From positions 5,891,001 through 5,955,000 of the forward strand of contig NZ_CP134771.1 of NCBI RefSeq assembly GCF_031880315.1: a stretch of DNA of 64,000 nt, given 5' to 3'. The position numbers and the translations under genes are program-made. The DNA comes from Pseudomonas baltica. GTDB lineage: Bacteria > Pseudomonadota > Gammaproteobacteria > Pseudomonadales > Pseudomonadaceae. Positions within the stretch are counted from its first letter, which is position 1. Each line of letters opens with the position of its first letter. Shown here one piece after another: positions 19,381-28,165 of the stretch. The notes under the pieces are model-generated. The model was not told the DNA's origin, did no database searches, and saw only the letters and a program-made list of their open reading frames with translations.

Positions 19381-19615
19381 CCACTCGATATTGCTGGTGC
19401 TGTCGGCTGAGCAGAGCAGCCGGTTGCGCGGCCTGATCGACTCGACGGACGTGGCGCCGATCTGTCGGCCCCGGACACGACGAAGAGGCATGAGGAGCGG
19501 CTTCTGGCTGTTCACCCTCGTGTTGCTCGTTTGGCTGGGCGGTGAAGTGGCGTCACTTTCTATCCAATGGGCGGCCAATTTTATCCAATGGGCGGCCAAC
19601 GCGCCCATCCCTTGA
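19364..19615 (+). CDS. Small single-pass membrane protein with in-frame heptad duplication
   Basis: The 83-aa frame starts inside the end of the preceding gene. It has a soluble N-terminal part (HSILLVLSAEQSSRLRGLID), an Arg-rich stretch RPRTRRRG, then one hydrophobic segment GFWLFTLVLLVWLGGEVA. The C terminus contains IQWAANF-IQWAANA, a 7-residue duplication produced by a 21-base direct repeat (19561-19599). By the positive-inside rule the Arg-rich side would be cytoplasmic. No family is recognised. No clear ribosome binding site is visible, so coupling to the upstream gene is assumed. Confidence 0.5.
   Translation: MLPHTDHSILLVLSAEQSSRLRGLIDSTDVAPICRPRTRRRGMRSGFWLFTLVLLVWLGGEVASLSIQWAANFIQWAANAPIP
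19561..19599 (+). repeat. 21-bp period direct repeat inside small membrane protein gene
   Basis: An 18-base sequence, tatccaatgggcggccaa, occurs at 19561-19578 and again at 19582-19599. The period of 21 bases keeps the reading frame and duplicates seven residues at the protein C terminus. This is typical of a recent slippage event. Confidence 0.9.
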
Positions 19616-19646
19616 ACCTCAAACATCACTGACAAGGAACGTTTGC

Positions 19647-20045
19647 ATGAGGCTTTTTACTTCTACCCTGATCGGCGTTATGGCATTGGCGACACTGTTC
19701 TCGGCGTCCGCAGGAGCCGAAAACTTCCAGGGCGTGCTCGAAGACAAGGCGCGTCCTGTCCCGGTCGTCCTCAATTTGCGCGCCGACGCAGCGCCCGGCA
19801 CGCTTGCCGGCTCCATTCGGTTCGGCGGGCCGTGGGCCTGCGGGCTCGAAGTCGAACTCGCGCAAGTGGCTGAGCAGCAGCGCCTGTACTTTCTCAAGGG
19901 CGCCGGGGCAGGACGCTGCGCAGTATTGACCGCAGGCTATTTGCATACTCAGCGCGATGACGATGGCTTGGCTGTTACCCTGTTCGACCGGGCCAACCGT
20001 GCGCCTGCGCTTTACAGTATTCCCTTCACGCCGGTCAGCTCGTAG
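19647..20045 (+). CDS. Secreted hypothetical protein
   Basis: The 132-aa protein starts at 19647, preceded by AAGGAA, and begins with a clear signal peptide (LFTSTLIGVMALATLFSASAGA, predicted cleavage after AGA). The mature part is beta-rich, with two Cys residues that could pair (WACGLEVEL and GRCAVLTAGYL). It should be periplasmic or secreted. I do not recognise a family. It is the last gene of the run that starts with the DUF2589 genes and is closed by a perfect hairpin at 20125-20154. Confidence 0.7.
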   Translation: MRLFTSTLIGVMALATLFSASAGAENFQGVLEDKARPVPVVLNLRADAAPGTLAGSIRFGGPWACGLEVELAQVAEQQRLYFLKGAGAGRCAVLTAGYLHTQRDDDGLAVTLFDRANRAPALYSIPFTPVSS

Positions 20046-20124
20046 CCACGGGTGCGGATTCGCATGGCGTCGTGACGACCTGCTGGGCATCACGCGGGGA
20101 GGAGGTGATATCACGATCCAAACC

Positions 20125-20154
20125 TGTAGCGAGGGGGCAAGCCCCCTCGCTACA
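20125..20154. repeat. Perfect 14-bp palindrome, REP-like/bidirectional terminator
   Basis: The sequence tgtagcgagggggc, a two-base loop aa, and its exact reverse complement form a perfect stem of 14 bp. It lies between two convergent genes (stops at 20045 and 20159). The GCGAGGGGGC-GCCCCCTCGC form is typical of Pseudomonas REP-type repeats. It may also act as a transcription terminator for both sides, though it has no T tract. Confidence 0.8.
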
Positions 20155-20158
20155 GCGA

Positions 20159-21466
20159 TCAATGCTGGGTGACTTGCCCCAGATCGTCGCCAGAGGTGTG
20201 CTTCATGTCGCTGGTGCGCAGTTTGGCAACGTCCGCCGCGCTGACGGGCGCGCCTTGGTTGCCCCAGCTGCCGCGAATGAAGCTCACCACGTCAGCGACT
20301 TCCTGATCGCTCAAGCGCCAGGCGAACGCCGGCATGGTGAAGGTCGATGGCGCGGTGTGCGTCGCTTGCAAGGTGCCGCCGGCCAACACCACATGGATCA
20401 GCGAGGTCGGGTCGCTGCCCTGCAGTACCGGATTGCCCGCCAGTGCCGGGAACACCCGGTTGTAGCCATGGCCGTCGGTACGGTGGCAGGCCGCGCAGTT
20501 GTCGATGTACACCGAGGCACCGCGCTGGCTGTCGTCGCCTTTCCACAAGGCGTCGCCGGCCTTCGGATCGTAGACATGCGGCTTGTCGTTCGGATCACTG
20601 GCCGGCAGGGTCTTGAGGTAGCGGGCGATGGCGGTCAGGTCGGCGTCGCTCATGTACTGCATGCTGTGCTCGACCACATCGCTCATGCCGCCGAACACCG
20701 CGGTGCGGTCACTGCGGCCGGTCTTGAGGAACTGCACCAGCTCATCTTCGCTCCAGCTGCCCAGGCCGTCCTTGTGGTCACCGCGCAGGCTCTTGGCGAT
20801 CCAGCCTTCGAGTGGCGCGCTGCCGGCCAGGAACTGGCTGCCGTCGGCGGGGTTGAGGGCTTTTTCCTGCATAGTGATGGCCCGCGGCGTGTGGCAAGCG
20901 CCACAGTGGCCAAGGCCTTCGACCAGGTAGGCGCCGCGGCTGACCACCGCGTCGCTGCCTGCCGGTGCAGGGGTTGGTTGGACCTTTGGCGCGAACATCT
21001 GGCGCCAGATCGCCAGTGGCCAGCGCATGCTCAACGGCCACGGAATGTCGGTGTCCTTGTTCGCCTGCGCCACCGGCTCGACGCCGTGCATGAAGTAAGC
21101 GTACAGGGCCTTCATGTCGTCATCGCTGACACTGGCATACGAGGGGAAGGGCATGGCCGGGTAGAGCGTGCTGCCGCTCTTGCCGATGCCATGGCGCACG
21201 GCCTGATCGAAGTCATCGAAGCTGTAGCTGCCGATGCCGGTGGCGTCCGGGGTGATGTTGGTGGAGTACACCGTGCCGATTGGCGTTTCCATGCCCAGGC
21301 CACCGGCGAACGGCTTGCCGCCCTTGGCGGTGTGGCAGGCTACGCAGTCGCCCGCACGGGCCAGGTATTCACCTTGCTTGACCAGCGGGTCGTTGCTCTC
21401 GGCGGCCATCAAAGGCAGGCTGGCGCTCAACAGCAGGGAGGCGATAAACAGGTTCTTCATGGTCAT
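20159..21466 (-). CDS. Triheme cytochrome c subunit of gluconate 2-dehydrogenase-type complex
   Basis: The 435-aa protein has a signal peptide (LFIASLLLSASLPLMAA) and three c-type heme motifs: CVACH at 41-45, CGACH at 188-192 and CAACH at 324-328. This is the cytochrome subunit that accepts electrons from the flavoprotein and passes them to ubiquinone or terminal oxidases at the periplasmic face of the inner membrane. It is the third gene of a unit with the small subunit and GMC flavoprotein; its start lies 6 bases after the flavoprotein stop. Related enzymes act on gluconate, 2-ketogluconate, sorbitol or alcohols, so the substrate remains to be shown. Confidence 0.9.
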   Translation of the reverse strand: MTMKNLFIASLLLSASLPLMAAESNDPLVKQGEYLARAGDCVACHTAKGGKPFAGGLGMETPIGTVYSTNITPDATGIGSYSFDDFDQAVRHGIGKSGSTLYPAMPFPSYASVSDDDMKALYAYFMHGVEPVAQANKDTDIPWPLSMRWPLAIWRQMFAPKVQPTPAPAGSDAVVSRGAYLVEGLGHCGACHTPRAITMQEKALNPADGSQFLAGSAPLEGWIAKSLRGDHKDGLGSWSEDELVQFLKTGRSDRTAVFGGMSDVVEHSMQYMSDADLTAIARYLKTLPASDPNDKPHVYDPKAGDALWKGDDSQRGASVYIDNCAACHRTDGHGYNRVFPALAGNPVLQGSDPTSLIHVVLAGGTLQATHTAPSTFTMPAFAWRLSDQEVADVVSFIRGSWGNQGAPVSAADVAKLRTSDMKHTSGDDLGQVTQH

Positions 21467-21472
21467 CGTTCC

Positions 21473-23263
21473 TTATGCCTGCACCAGCGGGCCGGGGTTT
21501 TTCAGGTACTGCTCGCGGATCGCCCGCGCCGACCAGTAGGTGAGGGCGGCCACCAGCCCGGTAGGGTTGTAGCCCAGGCCTTGCGGGAACGCCGAGGCGC
21601 CGGGGACGAACACGTTATGCACGTCCCAGCACTGCAGGTAGCGGTTAAGCGCACTGGTTTTCGGATCGGTGCCCATGATCGCGCCACCGTTGAGGTGAGT
21701 GGTCTGGTAGGCCGCGGTGTTGAAGTGCTCCTTGACCTTCTTGCCCAGCAGCGCGATGGACTTGGGATTCATGGCCTGGGCGACCTTGCTGAGTTTGTCG
21801 ACCATGAACTGGTTCATCTTGATGTCGTTTTCCTGCCAGTCGAAGGTCATGCGCAGCAGCGGCTGACCGTAGGCATCGCGGTAGGTCGGGTCGAGGTCGA
21901 GGTAGTTGGCGCGGTACGACTGGTGCGCACCGTGGGCGTCCATCGACACCTGGTGGGTGTAGTACTCGGCGGTGGTTTTCTTCCAGGCGCTGCCCCAGGC
22001 CGGGGTGCCTGGCGGGTTGGACGTACCGGCGATCGGCCGACTGCCGGCCTGGTTGACCCACATCGGCGAGCCACCGACGAAGCCGTGCGGCCCGTGGTCG
22101 AAATTGTCGGCGTTGTAGTCGTCGATGGCCACGCCATTGCCGCCTGCGCCGATGAAGTTGTTGGTGTGGGTGTCCTTGTCGAAGAACGCCTTCACGGTGC
22201 CCATGTTCTGGTAGGCGAAGTTACGCCCGACCACCCCTTCGTTGGTGACTGGATCGTAGGGTTTGCCGATGCCGGACAACAGCATCAGGCGCACGTTGTT
22301 GAACTGGAACGCACCGAGGATCACCAGGTCTGCGGGTTGCTCGACTTCGCGGCCCTGGGCATCGACGTAGGTGACACCGGTGGCCTTGCTCTTGGTGCTG
22401 TCAAGGTTGACGCGCAGCACGTGGGCGTTGGTGCGTAGCTCGAAGTTGGGCAGCGGGCGCAGCGCCGGCAGGATGTTCACGTTGGGCGACGCCTTGGAGT
22501 ACATGTAGCAGACGTAGCCACTGCAGAATCCGCAGAAGTTGCACGGGCCCATTTGCGCGCCATAGGGGTTGGTGTACGGCCCCGAGGTGTTCGCCGACGG
22601 CAGGTTGTAGGGCTTGAGGCCGATGTCGTGGGCGGCTTTCTGGAACAGCTGCGCCGAGTAGGTGTTTTTCTGCGAGACCAGCGGGAAGGGATTGGAGCGA
22701 TCCGGCGCATAGGGGTTGCCGCCCTTGCCGTCGCCCACCAATTGGCCTTTGACGGTCCAGGCCTGGCCCGAGGTGCCGAAGACTTTTTCGGCGTAATCGA
22801 AGAACGGCTCGAGTTCTTCGTAGCTGACGCCGAAGTCCTGGATGGTCATGCCTTCAGGGATGAATTTCTTGCCGTAGCGCTCTTCGTAGTGGCTGCGCAT
22901 GCGCAGTTCGATCGGGTCGACCCGAAAGTGCACGCCGGACCAGTGCAGGCCGGCGCCGCCGACGCCCTTGCCGGGCAGGAAGGCGCCCAGTTGGCGGTTG
23001 GGCAAGGCCACGTCGTTGACGGTGTGGCGCACGGTGACGGTCTCTTTGGACACGTCAACGAAGAGCTTCTTGCGCACGCTGTAGGTCAGCTCGTCGATGA
23101 CTTGCGGGTAGTTGCCGTCGGGATAGGTGTCCTGCATCGGGCCGCGCTCCAGCGCCACCACGTTGAGGCCTGCCTCGGTAAGTTCCTTGGCCATGATGGC
23201 GCCAGTCCAGCCGAACCCGACGATCACTGCGTCTACTTTTTTCAATACGGTCGCCACGCTCAT
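21473..23263 (-). CDS. GMC-family flavoprotein subunit (gluconate 2-dehydrogenase type)
   Basis: The 596-aa protein is a GMC oxidoreductase with the FAD-binding motif VGFGWTGAIMAKEL (Gly16, Gly18, Gly21) and ALERG after it. The C-terminal part has NGGAIMGTDP and the cofactor segment FVPGASAFPQGLGYNPTGLVAALTYW. A Cys-rich stretch NFCGFCSGYVC lies mid-protein. It lacks its own signal peptide; in this enzyme family the large subunit is exported with the Tat-targeted small subunit. The start at 23263 overlaps the small-subunit stop as ATGA. Family role: oxidation of gluconate or a related sugar acid in the periplasm. Confidence 0.9.
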   Translation of the reverse strand: MSVATVLKKVDAVIVGFGWTGAIMAKELTEAGLNVVALERGPMQDTYPDGNYPQVIDELTYSVRKKLFVDVSKETVTVRHTVNDVALPNRQLGAFLPGKGVGGAGLHWSGVHFRVDPIELRMRSHYEERYGKKFIPEGMTIQDFGVSYEELEPFFDYAEKVFGTSGQAWTVKGQLVGDGKGGNPYAPDRSNPFPLVSQKNTYSAQLFQKAAHDIGLKPYNLPSANTSGPYTNPYGAQMGPCNFCGFCSGYVCYMYSKASPNVNILPALRPLPNFELRTNAHVLRVNLDSTKSKATGVTYVDAQGREVEQPADLVILGAFQFNNVRLMLLSGIGKPYDPVTNEGVVGRNFAYQNMGTVKAFFDKDTHTNNFIGAGGNGVAIDDYNADNFDHGPHGFVGGSPMWVNQAGSRPIAGTSNPPGTPAWGSAWKKTTAEYYTHQVSMDAHGAHQSYRANYLDLDPTYRDAYGQPLLRMTFDWQENDIKMNQFMVDKLSKVAQAMNPKSIALLGKKVKEHFNTAAYQTTHLNGGAIMGTDPKTSALNRYLQCWDVHNVFVPGASAFPQGLGYNPTGLVAALTYWSARAIREQYLKNPGPLVQA

Positions 23264-24000
23264 GCCCTCTCGCCGCGAATGGAAACGGCCGGGAAGGGAT
23301 ACGCTTCGTTGCGCTCCACCCAATCCATGAAATCGGCGCGTGCGCCAGGGAAGCCGATCTGGGTCCAGCCGACCATGCCTTTGTTGCCGCCGTGCACCGG
23401 GTCGCTGAAGAAGCCTTCGCGGCTGTTCTGCACCAGCAGGCTGAAGAATGCCTTTGCGGGCACTTCGTCGAAATGCAGCTCTCCGGACTCGATCTTGCTG
23501 AGAAACTGGTCTCGGGTAGCGCTGTCTTGTGCAGAAAATGTTTTGCCGTGTTGCGCTTTGCAAGCGGCCTCCGCAGCTTTGATGCCGAGGCGATAGATCT
23601 GTTGCGGCACCAATTGCAGTTGATAGCCCATCTCGGCGGGCGCATCGGTGACGAACGGACCTTGCATGTACCACAGTGCGCCAGTGGCAAACGGAGTGTT
23701 CATCTGGCGATCGATAAATTCCGGCACGCCGGCTTCCAGGGCGCCAGGGCCAAGCTCGTCGGCAGGGATGATGCGCGACACGGCGGCCTGGATGAAGTCC
23801 CACTCCTCGGCAGTAAAGAAACTGGGTTGGTAGTCGTCTTTAGGGGGAGTGGCTGGCACCTTGTGCTCGGGTGCGGCAGGGGCGGCGAGCAGCGATTGGG
23901 CGCCCATGCCCAGCCCGGTGCTGGCGACGGTGACAACGGGGATCAGGGTCAGGGTCTTGCGCAGGAACTCCCGGCGCGGGTTGTCTTCTCGATCGGACAT
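23260..24000 (-). CDS. Gluconate 2-dehydrogenase subunit 3 family protein (Tat signal)
   Basis: The 246-aa small subunit begins with a twin-arginine signal peptide: RREFLRK at 9-15 followed by a hydrophobic stretch ending ALLAAPAA-like. The mature part FFTAEEWDFIQAAVSRIIPADELGPGALEAGVPEFIDRQ matches the gluconate 2-dehydrogenase subunit 3 family. It is required for export and stability of the flavoprotein, which rides along through the Tat system. It is the first gene of the three-gene unit; the flavoprotein ATG overlaps its stop. Confidence 0.92.
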   Translation of the reverse strand: MSDREDNPRREFLRKTLTLIPVVTVASTGLGMGAQSLLAAPAAPEHKVPATPPKDDYQPSFFTAEEWDFIQAAVSRIIPADELGPGALEAGVPEFIDRQMNTPFATGALWYMQGPFVTDAPAEMGYQLQLVPQQIYRLGIKAAEAACKAQHGKTFSAQDSATRDQFLSKIESGELHFDEVPAKAFFSLLVQNSREGFFSDPVHGGNKGMVGWTQIGFPGARADFMDWVERNEAYPFPAVSIRGERA

Positions 24001-24204
24001 GGTGGATCCTCATCAGCGGTTCAGGCGATGCGGCGACGTTGGCATGTTTTTATGGGGATATTATTAGAGTGGCGTGCGCAAGGACTTGGAACCAAGGCTG
24101 CGGCAATCAGCCGCGAAATCGGTCGGGCGCAAATGTAACCATTTGTGAGGCAAATTGAAACCGGTTTCAATTTGCCTGTGTCTTGTTGGATTGGGGGAGT
24201 GGTG

Positions 24205-24250
24205 CAAGCCTTGCCGGCCCCTTCGCGGGCAAGCCTTGCTCCCACAAGTG
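24205..24250. repeat. REP-like element
   Basis: The stretch contains aaGCCTTGCC, CTTCGCGGGCAAGCCTTGCTCCCAC, the typical Pseudomonas REP core in which a CGGGCAAGC arm faces a GCTTGC/GCAAGGC arm. It directly precedes the 75-bp tandem array and shares the same core. Confidence 0.6.
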
Positions 24251-24270
24251 CATGCCGCATCAGCGCCGTA

Positions 24271-24495
24271 CACCCGTAGGAGCAAAGCTTGCTCGCGAAG
24301 GGGCCGGTCCTGCTTGCCCAGCACCCTAGAATCTCCCACGTCGTACACCCGTAGGAGCAAAGCTTGCTCGCGAAGGGGCCGGTCCTGCTTGCCCAGCACC
24401 CTAGAATCCCCCACGCCGTACACCCGTAGGAGCAAAGCTTGCTCGCGAAGGGGCCGGTCCTGCTTGCCCAGCACCCTAGAATCTCCCACGTCGTA
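24271..24495. repeat. Tandem array of three 75-bp units built on a REP-like hairpin
   Basis: Three head-to-tail units start at 24271, 24346 and 24421, each exactly 75 bases. Units 1 and 3 are identical by eye; unit 2 differs at two bases near its end. Each unit has a perfect GAGCAA-AGC-TTGCTC hairpin followed by GCGAAGGGGCC. A fourth, truncated and degenerate unit begins at 24496. The array lies between the small-subunit start and the end of the sugar kinase gene. Both strands carry long repetitive open frames here that are by-products of the repeat. Confidence 0.93.
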
Positions 24496-24556
24496 CATCC
24501 GTGAGAGCAAGGTTGTGCGTTCGGCGGCGAAGAGGCCGCCAGCAGCAACGCAACCC

Positions 24557-25462
24557 TCACCTGGCAATTGAGCCCAGCAACGCTCTCACCTCAGCCGTAG
24601 TCGGCGCATGCGCGCCGGCTTGGCTGCACGAAACCGACGCGCAGGCCGCCGAAAAACGCAGACGCTCTTGATAATCACTGATCCCCAGCAACCCCGAGGC
24701 CAGCCAGCCGGCCATGCTGGCATCCCCGGCGCCCACGGTATCGACCACCTCGACCTTGATGGCTGCCTGTTCATACTCGCCCTCTAGCGTATGCAGCACC
24801 ATGCCCTTTTCGCCGCGGGTGAAGAGGATCTGCGCCTTGGGGTTCAGTGCCCGCAGTTCGGCCAGCGCCTGGTGCTCGGTAAGGCCGGGATAGATCTGGC
24901 GCAAGTCTTCGTCCGAGAGTTTTATGATGGTGGCCAGCGCAACCATGGTCGGGAAGGTCTGCTCGCGGTAGGCGCTGTCCATCAGGTTGCGCCAGTTGGG
25001 GTCGTAGCTGATCTGCTTGCCGGCCTGGTGCGCCTGCCGGGCGATGGCGACCAGCTTGTCGCCGAGCGGCTGACGCGCCAGGCTGATGCAGCTGAAGTGG
25101 CAGAGTTGCGCGGCCTCGAGCCAGCCTTGTGGCAGCTTGGCGCCGTCGAAATGCAGGTCCGATTCGCCGGCGAAAAAATACCGGGGAGGGTGGCTGGAGG
25201 CGACGATGGCCACCAGCGGATCGCTGTCGACGCGCTGGATGAAGTCCATATCCAACCCCGCCGTACGGGACAGGCGCGCGATTTCATCACCCAGCGAATC
25301 ACCGCTGATGGCGCCGGCAAAGGCGCTGCTCACACCTAGCTGGCTCAGGCCTCGGGCAACGTTCCACGGCGCCCCGCCGGGGTATCCCTGCCACTGCCCG
25401 GGGGCGCCTTGAACGATGTCGGTCAAGGCTTCACCGAAGACGACTACATGGGGCAATGCCAT
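24557..25462 (-). CDS. PfkB-family carbohydrate kinase (fructokinase-like)
   Basis: The 301-aa cytoplasmic kinase has the PfkB N-terminal motif GGAPWNVARGLSQLG and the C-terminal signature DTVGAGDASMAGWLAS containing the catalytic Asp. Residues such as YDPNWR and FTRGEKGM are typical of fructokinases and 2-keto-3-deoxygluconate kinases. It would phosphorylate a sugar or sugar acid using ATP. The start at 25462 is chosen because AGGAGAAC lies upstream; the frame is open to 25501. A LysR gene in the same direction lies upstream with a 166-base gap. Fructose is the best guess, but the sugar-acid context keeps KDG open. Confidence 0.85.
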   Translation of the reverse strand: MALPHVVVFGEALTDIVQGAPGQWQGYPGGAPWNVARGLSQLGVSSAFAGAISGDSLGDEIARLSRTAGLDMDFIQRVDSDPLVAIVASSHPPRYFFAGESDLHFDGAKLPQGWLEAAQLCHFSCISLARQPLGDKLVAIARQAHQAGKQISYDPNWRNLMDSAYREQTFPTMVALATIIKLSDEDLRQIYPGLTEHQALAELRALNPKAQILFTRGEKGMVLHTLEGEYEQAAIKVEVVDTVGAGDASMAGWLASGLLGISDYQERLRFSAACASVSCSQAGAHAPTTAEVRALLGSIAR

Positions 25463-25628
25463 TTCTTGTTCTCCTGGGTTCGAGTTGCGTTTGCTCAGCA
25501 AGGGCTCAAGGGCACCTTTTCTATCGCGGTACGGCTTCTATGGGGGCTGTCTGGCGCAGCGCCAACCATACGTGGCCACTGCCGCATGTGACTAGTATCG
25601 CGTTGACGTCGCGCTGATACTTTTCTGA

Positions 25629-26555
25629 TCACGCCGGTTCGGGGAAGTGCGGCTCGCCGGTCATGCGTTGCGCGCCAGCGAAATACGCCCCGGCCATCTG
25701 GATAAACGGCGCCACCGCCGGGTTGTCGTTGTCCTGGCGCGAGACCATGTAGATCTGCGCCATTGGGTCGGCATCGCGCAGGCGGCGAAATTGCAGCTGG
25801 CCGGGGTATAGATGACGGGCCGCAGCGGGGACGATGGCGACCCCCAGGCCCGCGCGCACCAGCCCCAGGATCGAGTGCGTCTGGCCCAGGTAGTAGCGGT
25901 AGCGCGGGCTGACCCCGGCCATGGCGAACAGGCCGGCGATGCAGTCATGGAAATAACGGCCTTCGTCTGGCGAATACATCACGAAAGGCTGTTCATCGAG
26001 GTCCGCAATCGCGATCGTGGCATGCGCCGCCAATGGATGCTCGTTGGCCATGACCACCAGCAGCGGTTCCTGGCTGATGAGTTGATAATGGAAGTCCGCT
26101 GCGGAGCTGGACCAGCGCACAAAACCGATGTCCAGCATGTTCGCCTCCAGCGCCTGGATCTGCGCCCCGGAGACCATCTCGCGCAAGTCCACACGCACAT
26201 CCGGCAGCGCGGTATCCGCGCACTCCAGCAAGCCGGGGATCATGCGGTAGCTGCTGACGGCGGTGAAGCCCAGCAGCAACTGGCCGACCTCGCCGCGCTC
26301 CAGGCGCCGCGCGCTGTCGGCGGCCTGCTCGGTATAGGCCAGTACGTGGCGGGCATCGCGCAAAAAGTGCTGCCCGGCAATGGTCAGCTTGACCCTGCGA
26401 TTGCTGCGCTCGAGCAAGGTCACCCCTAGCGAACGCTCGAGCAGTTGGATCTGCCGGCTGAGGGGCGGTTGGGTCATGAACAGGCGGCGCGCGGCGCGAC
26501 CGAAATGCAACTCGTCGGCGACCATCACGAAGCAACGCAGTTGATGAAGTTCCAT
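25629..26555 (-). CDS. LysR family transcriptional regulator
   Basis: The 308-aa protein has an N-terminal winged helix-turn-helix (LHFGRAARRLFMTQPPLSRQIQLLERSLG) and an effector domain with TAVSSYRMIP and GLGVAIVPAAARHL, of the BenM/CatM-like LysR subgroup. It is divergent from the MFS transporter gene with a 140-base gap, the usual layout for a LysR regulator and its target. The intergenic DNA is AT-rich just upstream of the LysR start. The inducer is presumably the transported carboxylate, which is unknown. Confidence 0.9.
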   Translation of the reverse strand: MELHQLRCFVMVADELHFGRAARRLFMTQPPLSRQIQLLERSLGVTLLERSNRRVKLTIAGQHFLRDARHVLAYTEQAADSARRLERGEVGQLLLGFTAVSSYRMIPGLLECADTALPDVRVDLREMVSGAQIQALEANMLDIGFVRWSSSAADFHYQLISQEPLLVVMANEHPLAAHATIAIADLDEQPFVMYSPDEGRYFHDCIAGLFAMAGVSPRYRYYLGQTHSILGLVRAGLGVAIVPAAARHLYPGQLQFRRLRDADPMAQIYMVSRQDNDNPAVAPFIQMAGAYFAGAQRMTGEPHFPEPA

Positions 26556-26695
26556 GATTCAATTCTTGTATTGATCGATTCAGTGTCTATGTTAGACGCG
26601 CATCACCACTTTTCCTACTCTGGCTGCAATCTGCGGGCTTTACGCGCCCGCAGTCATAACAACACAGCCCTCCATGCAGGGGGCCGGAGAGCCCT

Positions 26696-28078
26696 ATGAA
26701 TGCCAAGACCGCTTCCCTGGCGGTGCCGATCGCCGAGGCCAAGGTGGGCCGCCGCCGCTTCGTCATCCTCTCGCTGATCTTTATCGTCACCGTCCTCAAC
26801 TACGCCGACCGCGCCACCATGTCGATCGCCGGTACCGGCGTGATCAAGGACCTGGGGCTCGATCCGATCATGCTCGGGATGATCTTTTCGGCGTTTGCCT
26901 GGGCCTATGCGCTGGGGCAGATCCCTGGCGGTTGGCTGCTGGACAAATTCGGCGCCCGGCGCGTGTATGGCTGCAGCTTGGCACTATGGTCCGTGTTCAC
27001 GATGCTGCAAGGCACCGTCGGCTGGATCGGGCTGGTCGGCTCCACGGCGGCCATCACCTTGTTCGGCATGCGCTTCATGCTCGGGCTGGTAGAGTCGCCG
27101 GCGTTCCCGGCCAACAACCGTATCGTCTCGTGCTGGTTCCCGACCAGCGAGCGCGGTACCGCGTCGGCGTTGTTCAACTCGGCGCAGTACATGGCGGTGG
27201 TGGTGTTCGCGCCGCTGATGGCATGGTTGACCCACACCTTGGGCTGGGAGCACGTGTTCCTGTGGATGGGTGTGCTGGGCCTGGTGGCCACGGTGTTCTG
27301 GTTCGTGCTGTACCGCGAACCGCTGAGCGATCCGCACCTGCGCGAGTCGGAACTGGCCTATATGCGTGAAGGCGGCGCGCTGGTGGACCTGGAGGCCAAT
27401 CGCAAGGCGATCAAGCCCAAACTCAAAGCCGCTGAAGTCATGCAGCTGTTCAACAACCGCACCCTGTGGGCGATTTATCTGGGGCAGTACTGCATCACCG
27501 CGTTGACGTACTTTTTCATCACCTGGTTTCCCATTTACCTGATCAAAGGCCGCGGCATGACCATCATGGAGGCCGGCTGGGTGGCGGCGTTGCCGGCGAT
27601 CTGCGGGTTTTCCGGTGGCGTGCTCGGCGGCGTAGTGTCCGACTACCTGATTCGCCGGGGCATGCATCCGTCACGGGCACGCAAGACGCCCTTCGTCTTC
27701 GGCATGGCGCTGGCGAGCAGCCTGGTGTCGGCCAACTACGTCGACGCCAACTGGATGGTCATCGCCTTGATGGCTCTGGCGTTCTTCGGCAAGGGCCTGG
27801 CTGCGGTGGGCTGGGCGGTGCTGTCCGACACCGCGCCCAAAGGCATGGTCGGCTTGAGCGGCGGGGTGTTCAATGGCATCGGCAATATCGCCGGGATCGT
27901 CACGCCGGTGGTGATCGGCTTCTTCGTGGCCGCGACCGGTTCGTTCAACTCGGCACTCTGGTTCGTCGCCGCCCATGGTCTGATCGGTATCTTTGCCTAC
28001 GTGGTGCTCGCGGGACGTTTCGAGCGCGTGGAAATTGCCCCGGCGGCTGATGGGCCCAAGGTCGCAAGCGCGACTTGA
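26696..28078 (+). CDS. MFS transporter, anion:cation symporter family (sugar acid/aromatic acid type)
   Basis: The 460-aa permease has about twelve hydrophobic segments. The N-terminal VLNYADRATMSIAG and the loop GGWLLDKFGARRVYG are hallmarks of the ACS family, which includes glucarate, hexuronate and phthalate proton symporters. Both halves of the MFS are complete. It has a good GGAGAG site and is divergent from a LysR gene. Likely role: proton-coupled uptake of an organic anion such as glucarate or galactarate; the exact substrate is not shown by the sequence. Confidence 0.88.
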   Translation: MNAKTASLAVPIAEAKVGRRRFVILSLIFIVTVLNYADRATMSIAGTGVIKDLGLDPIMLGMIFSAFAWAYALGQIPGGWLLDKFGARRVYGCSLALWSVFTMLQGTVGWIGLVGSTAAITLFGMRFMLGLVESPAFPANNRIVSCWFPTSERGTASALFNSAQYMAVVVFAPLMAWLTHTLGWEHVFLWMGVLGLVATVFWFVLYREPLSDPHLRESELAYMREGGALVDLEANRKAIKPKLKAAEVMQLFNNRTLWAIYLGQYCITALTYFFITWFPIYLIKGRGMTIMEAGWVAALPAICGFSGGVLGGVVSDYLIRRGMHPSRARKTPFVFGMALASSLVSANYVDANWMVIALMALAFFGKGLAAVGWAVLSDTAPKGMVGLSGGVFNGIGNIAGIVTPVVIGFFVAATGSFNSALWFVAAHGLIGIFAYVVLAGRFERVEIAPAADGPKVASAT

Positions 28079-28165
28079 CACTTTGGCTGTCGAGCGTGAA
28101 TGAGTACTCTGGGCGCGCAGGTTGTCTGAACCTGAACTTTATCTCTGCGCGCCACAGGACCTTCG

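Noticed and set aside
20072..22438. 788-codon plus-strand open frame
   Set aside because: It lies opposite the cytochrome c and GMC genes, whose heme and FAD motifs are unambiguous; the frame results from high GC.
24271..24495. CRISPR array
   Set aside because: The whole 75-base unit repeats without unique spacers and no cas genes are present; it is a tandem REP-like repeat.
24021..24571. Repetitive open frames on both strands across the 75-bp array
   Set aside because: The period of 75 bases is a multiple of three, so frames stay open by chance; the peptides are repeats with no protein-like features.
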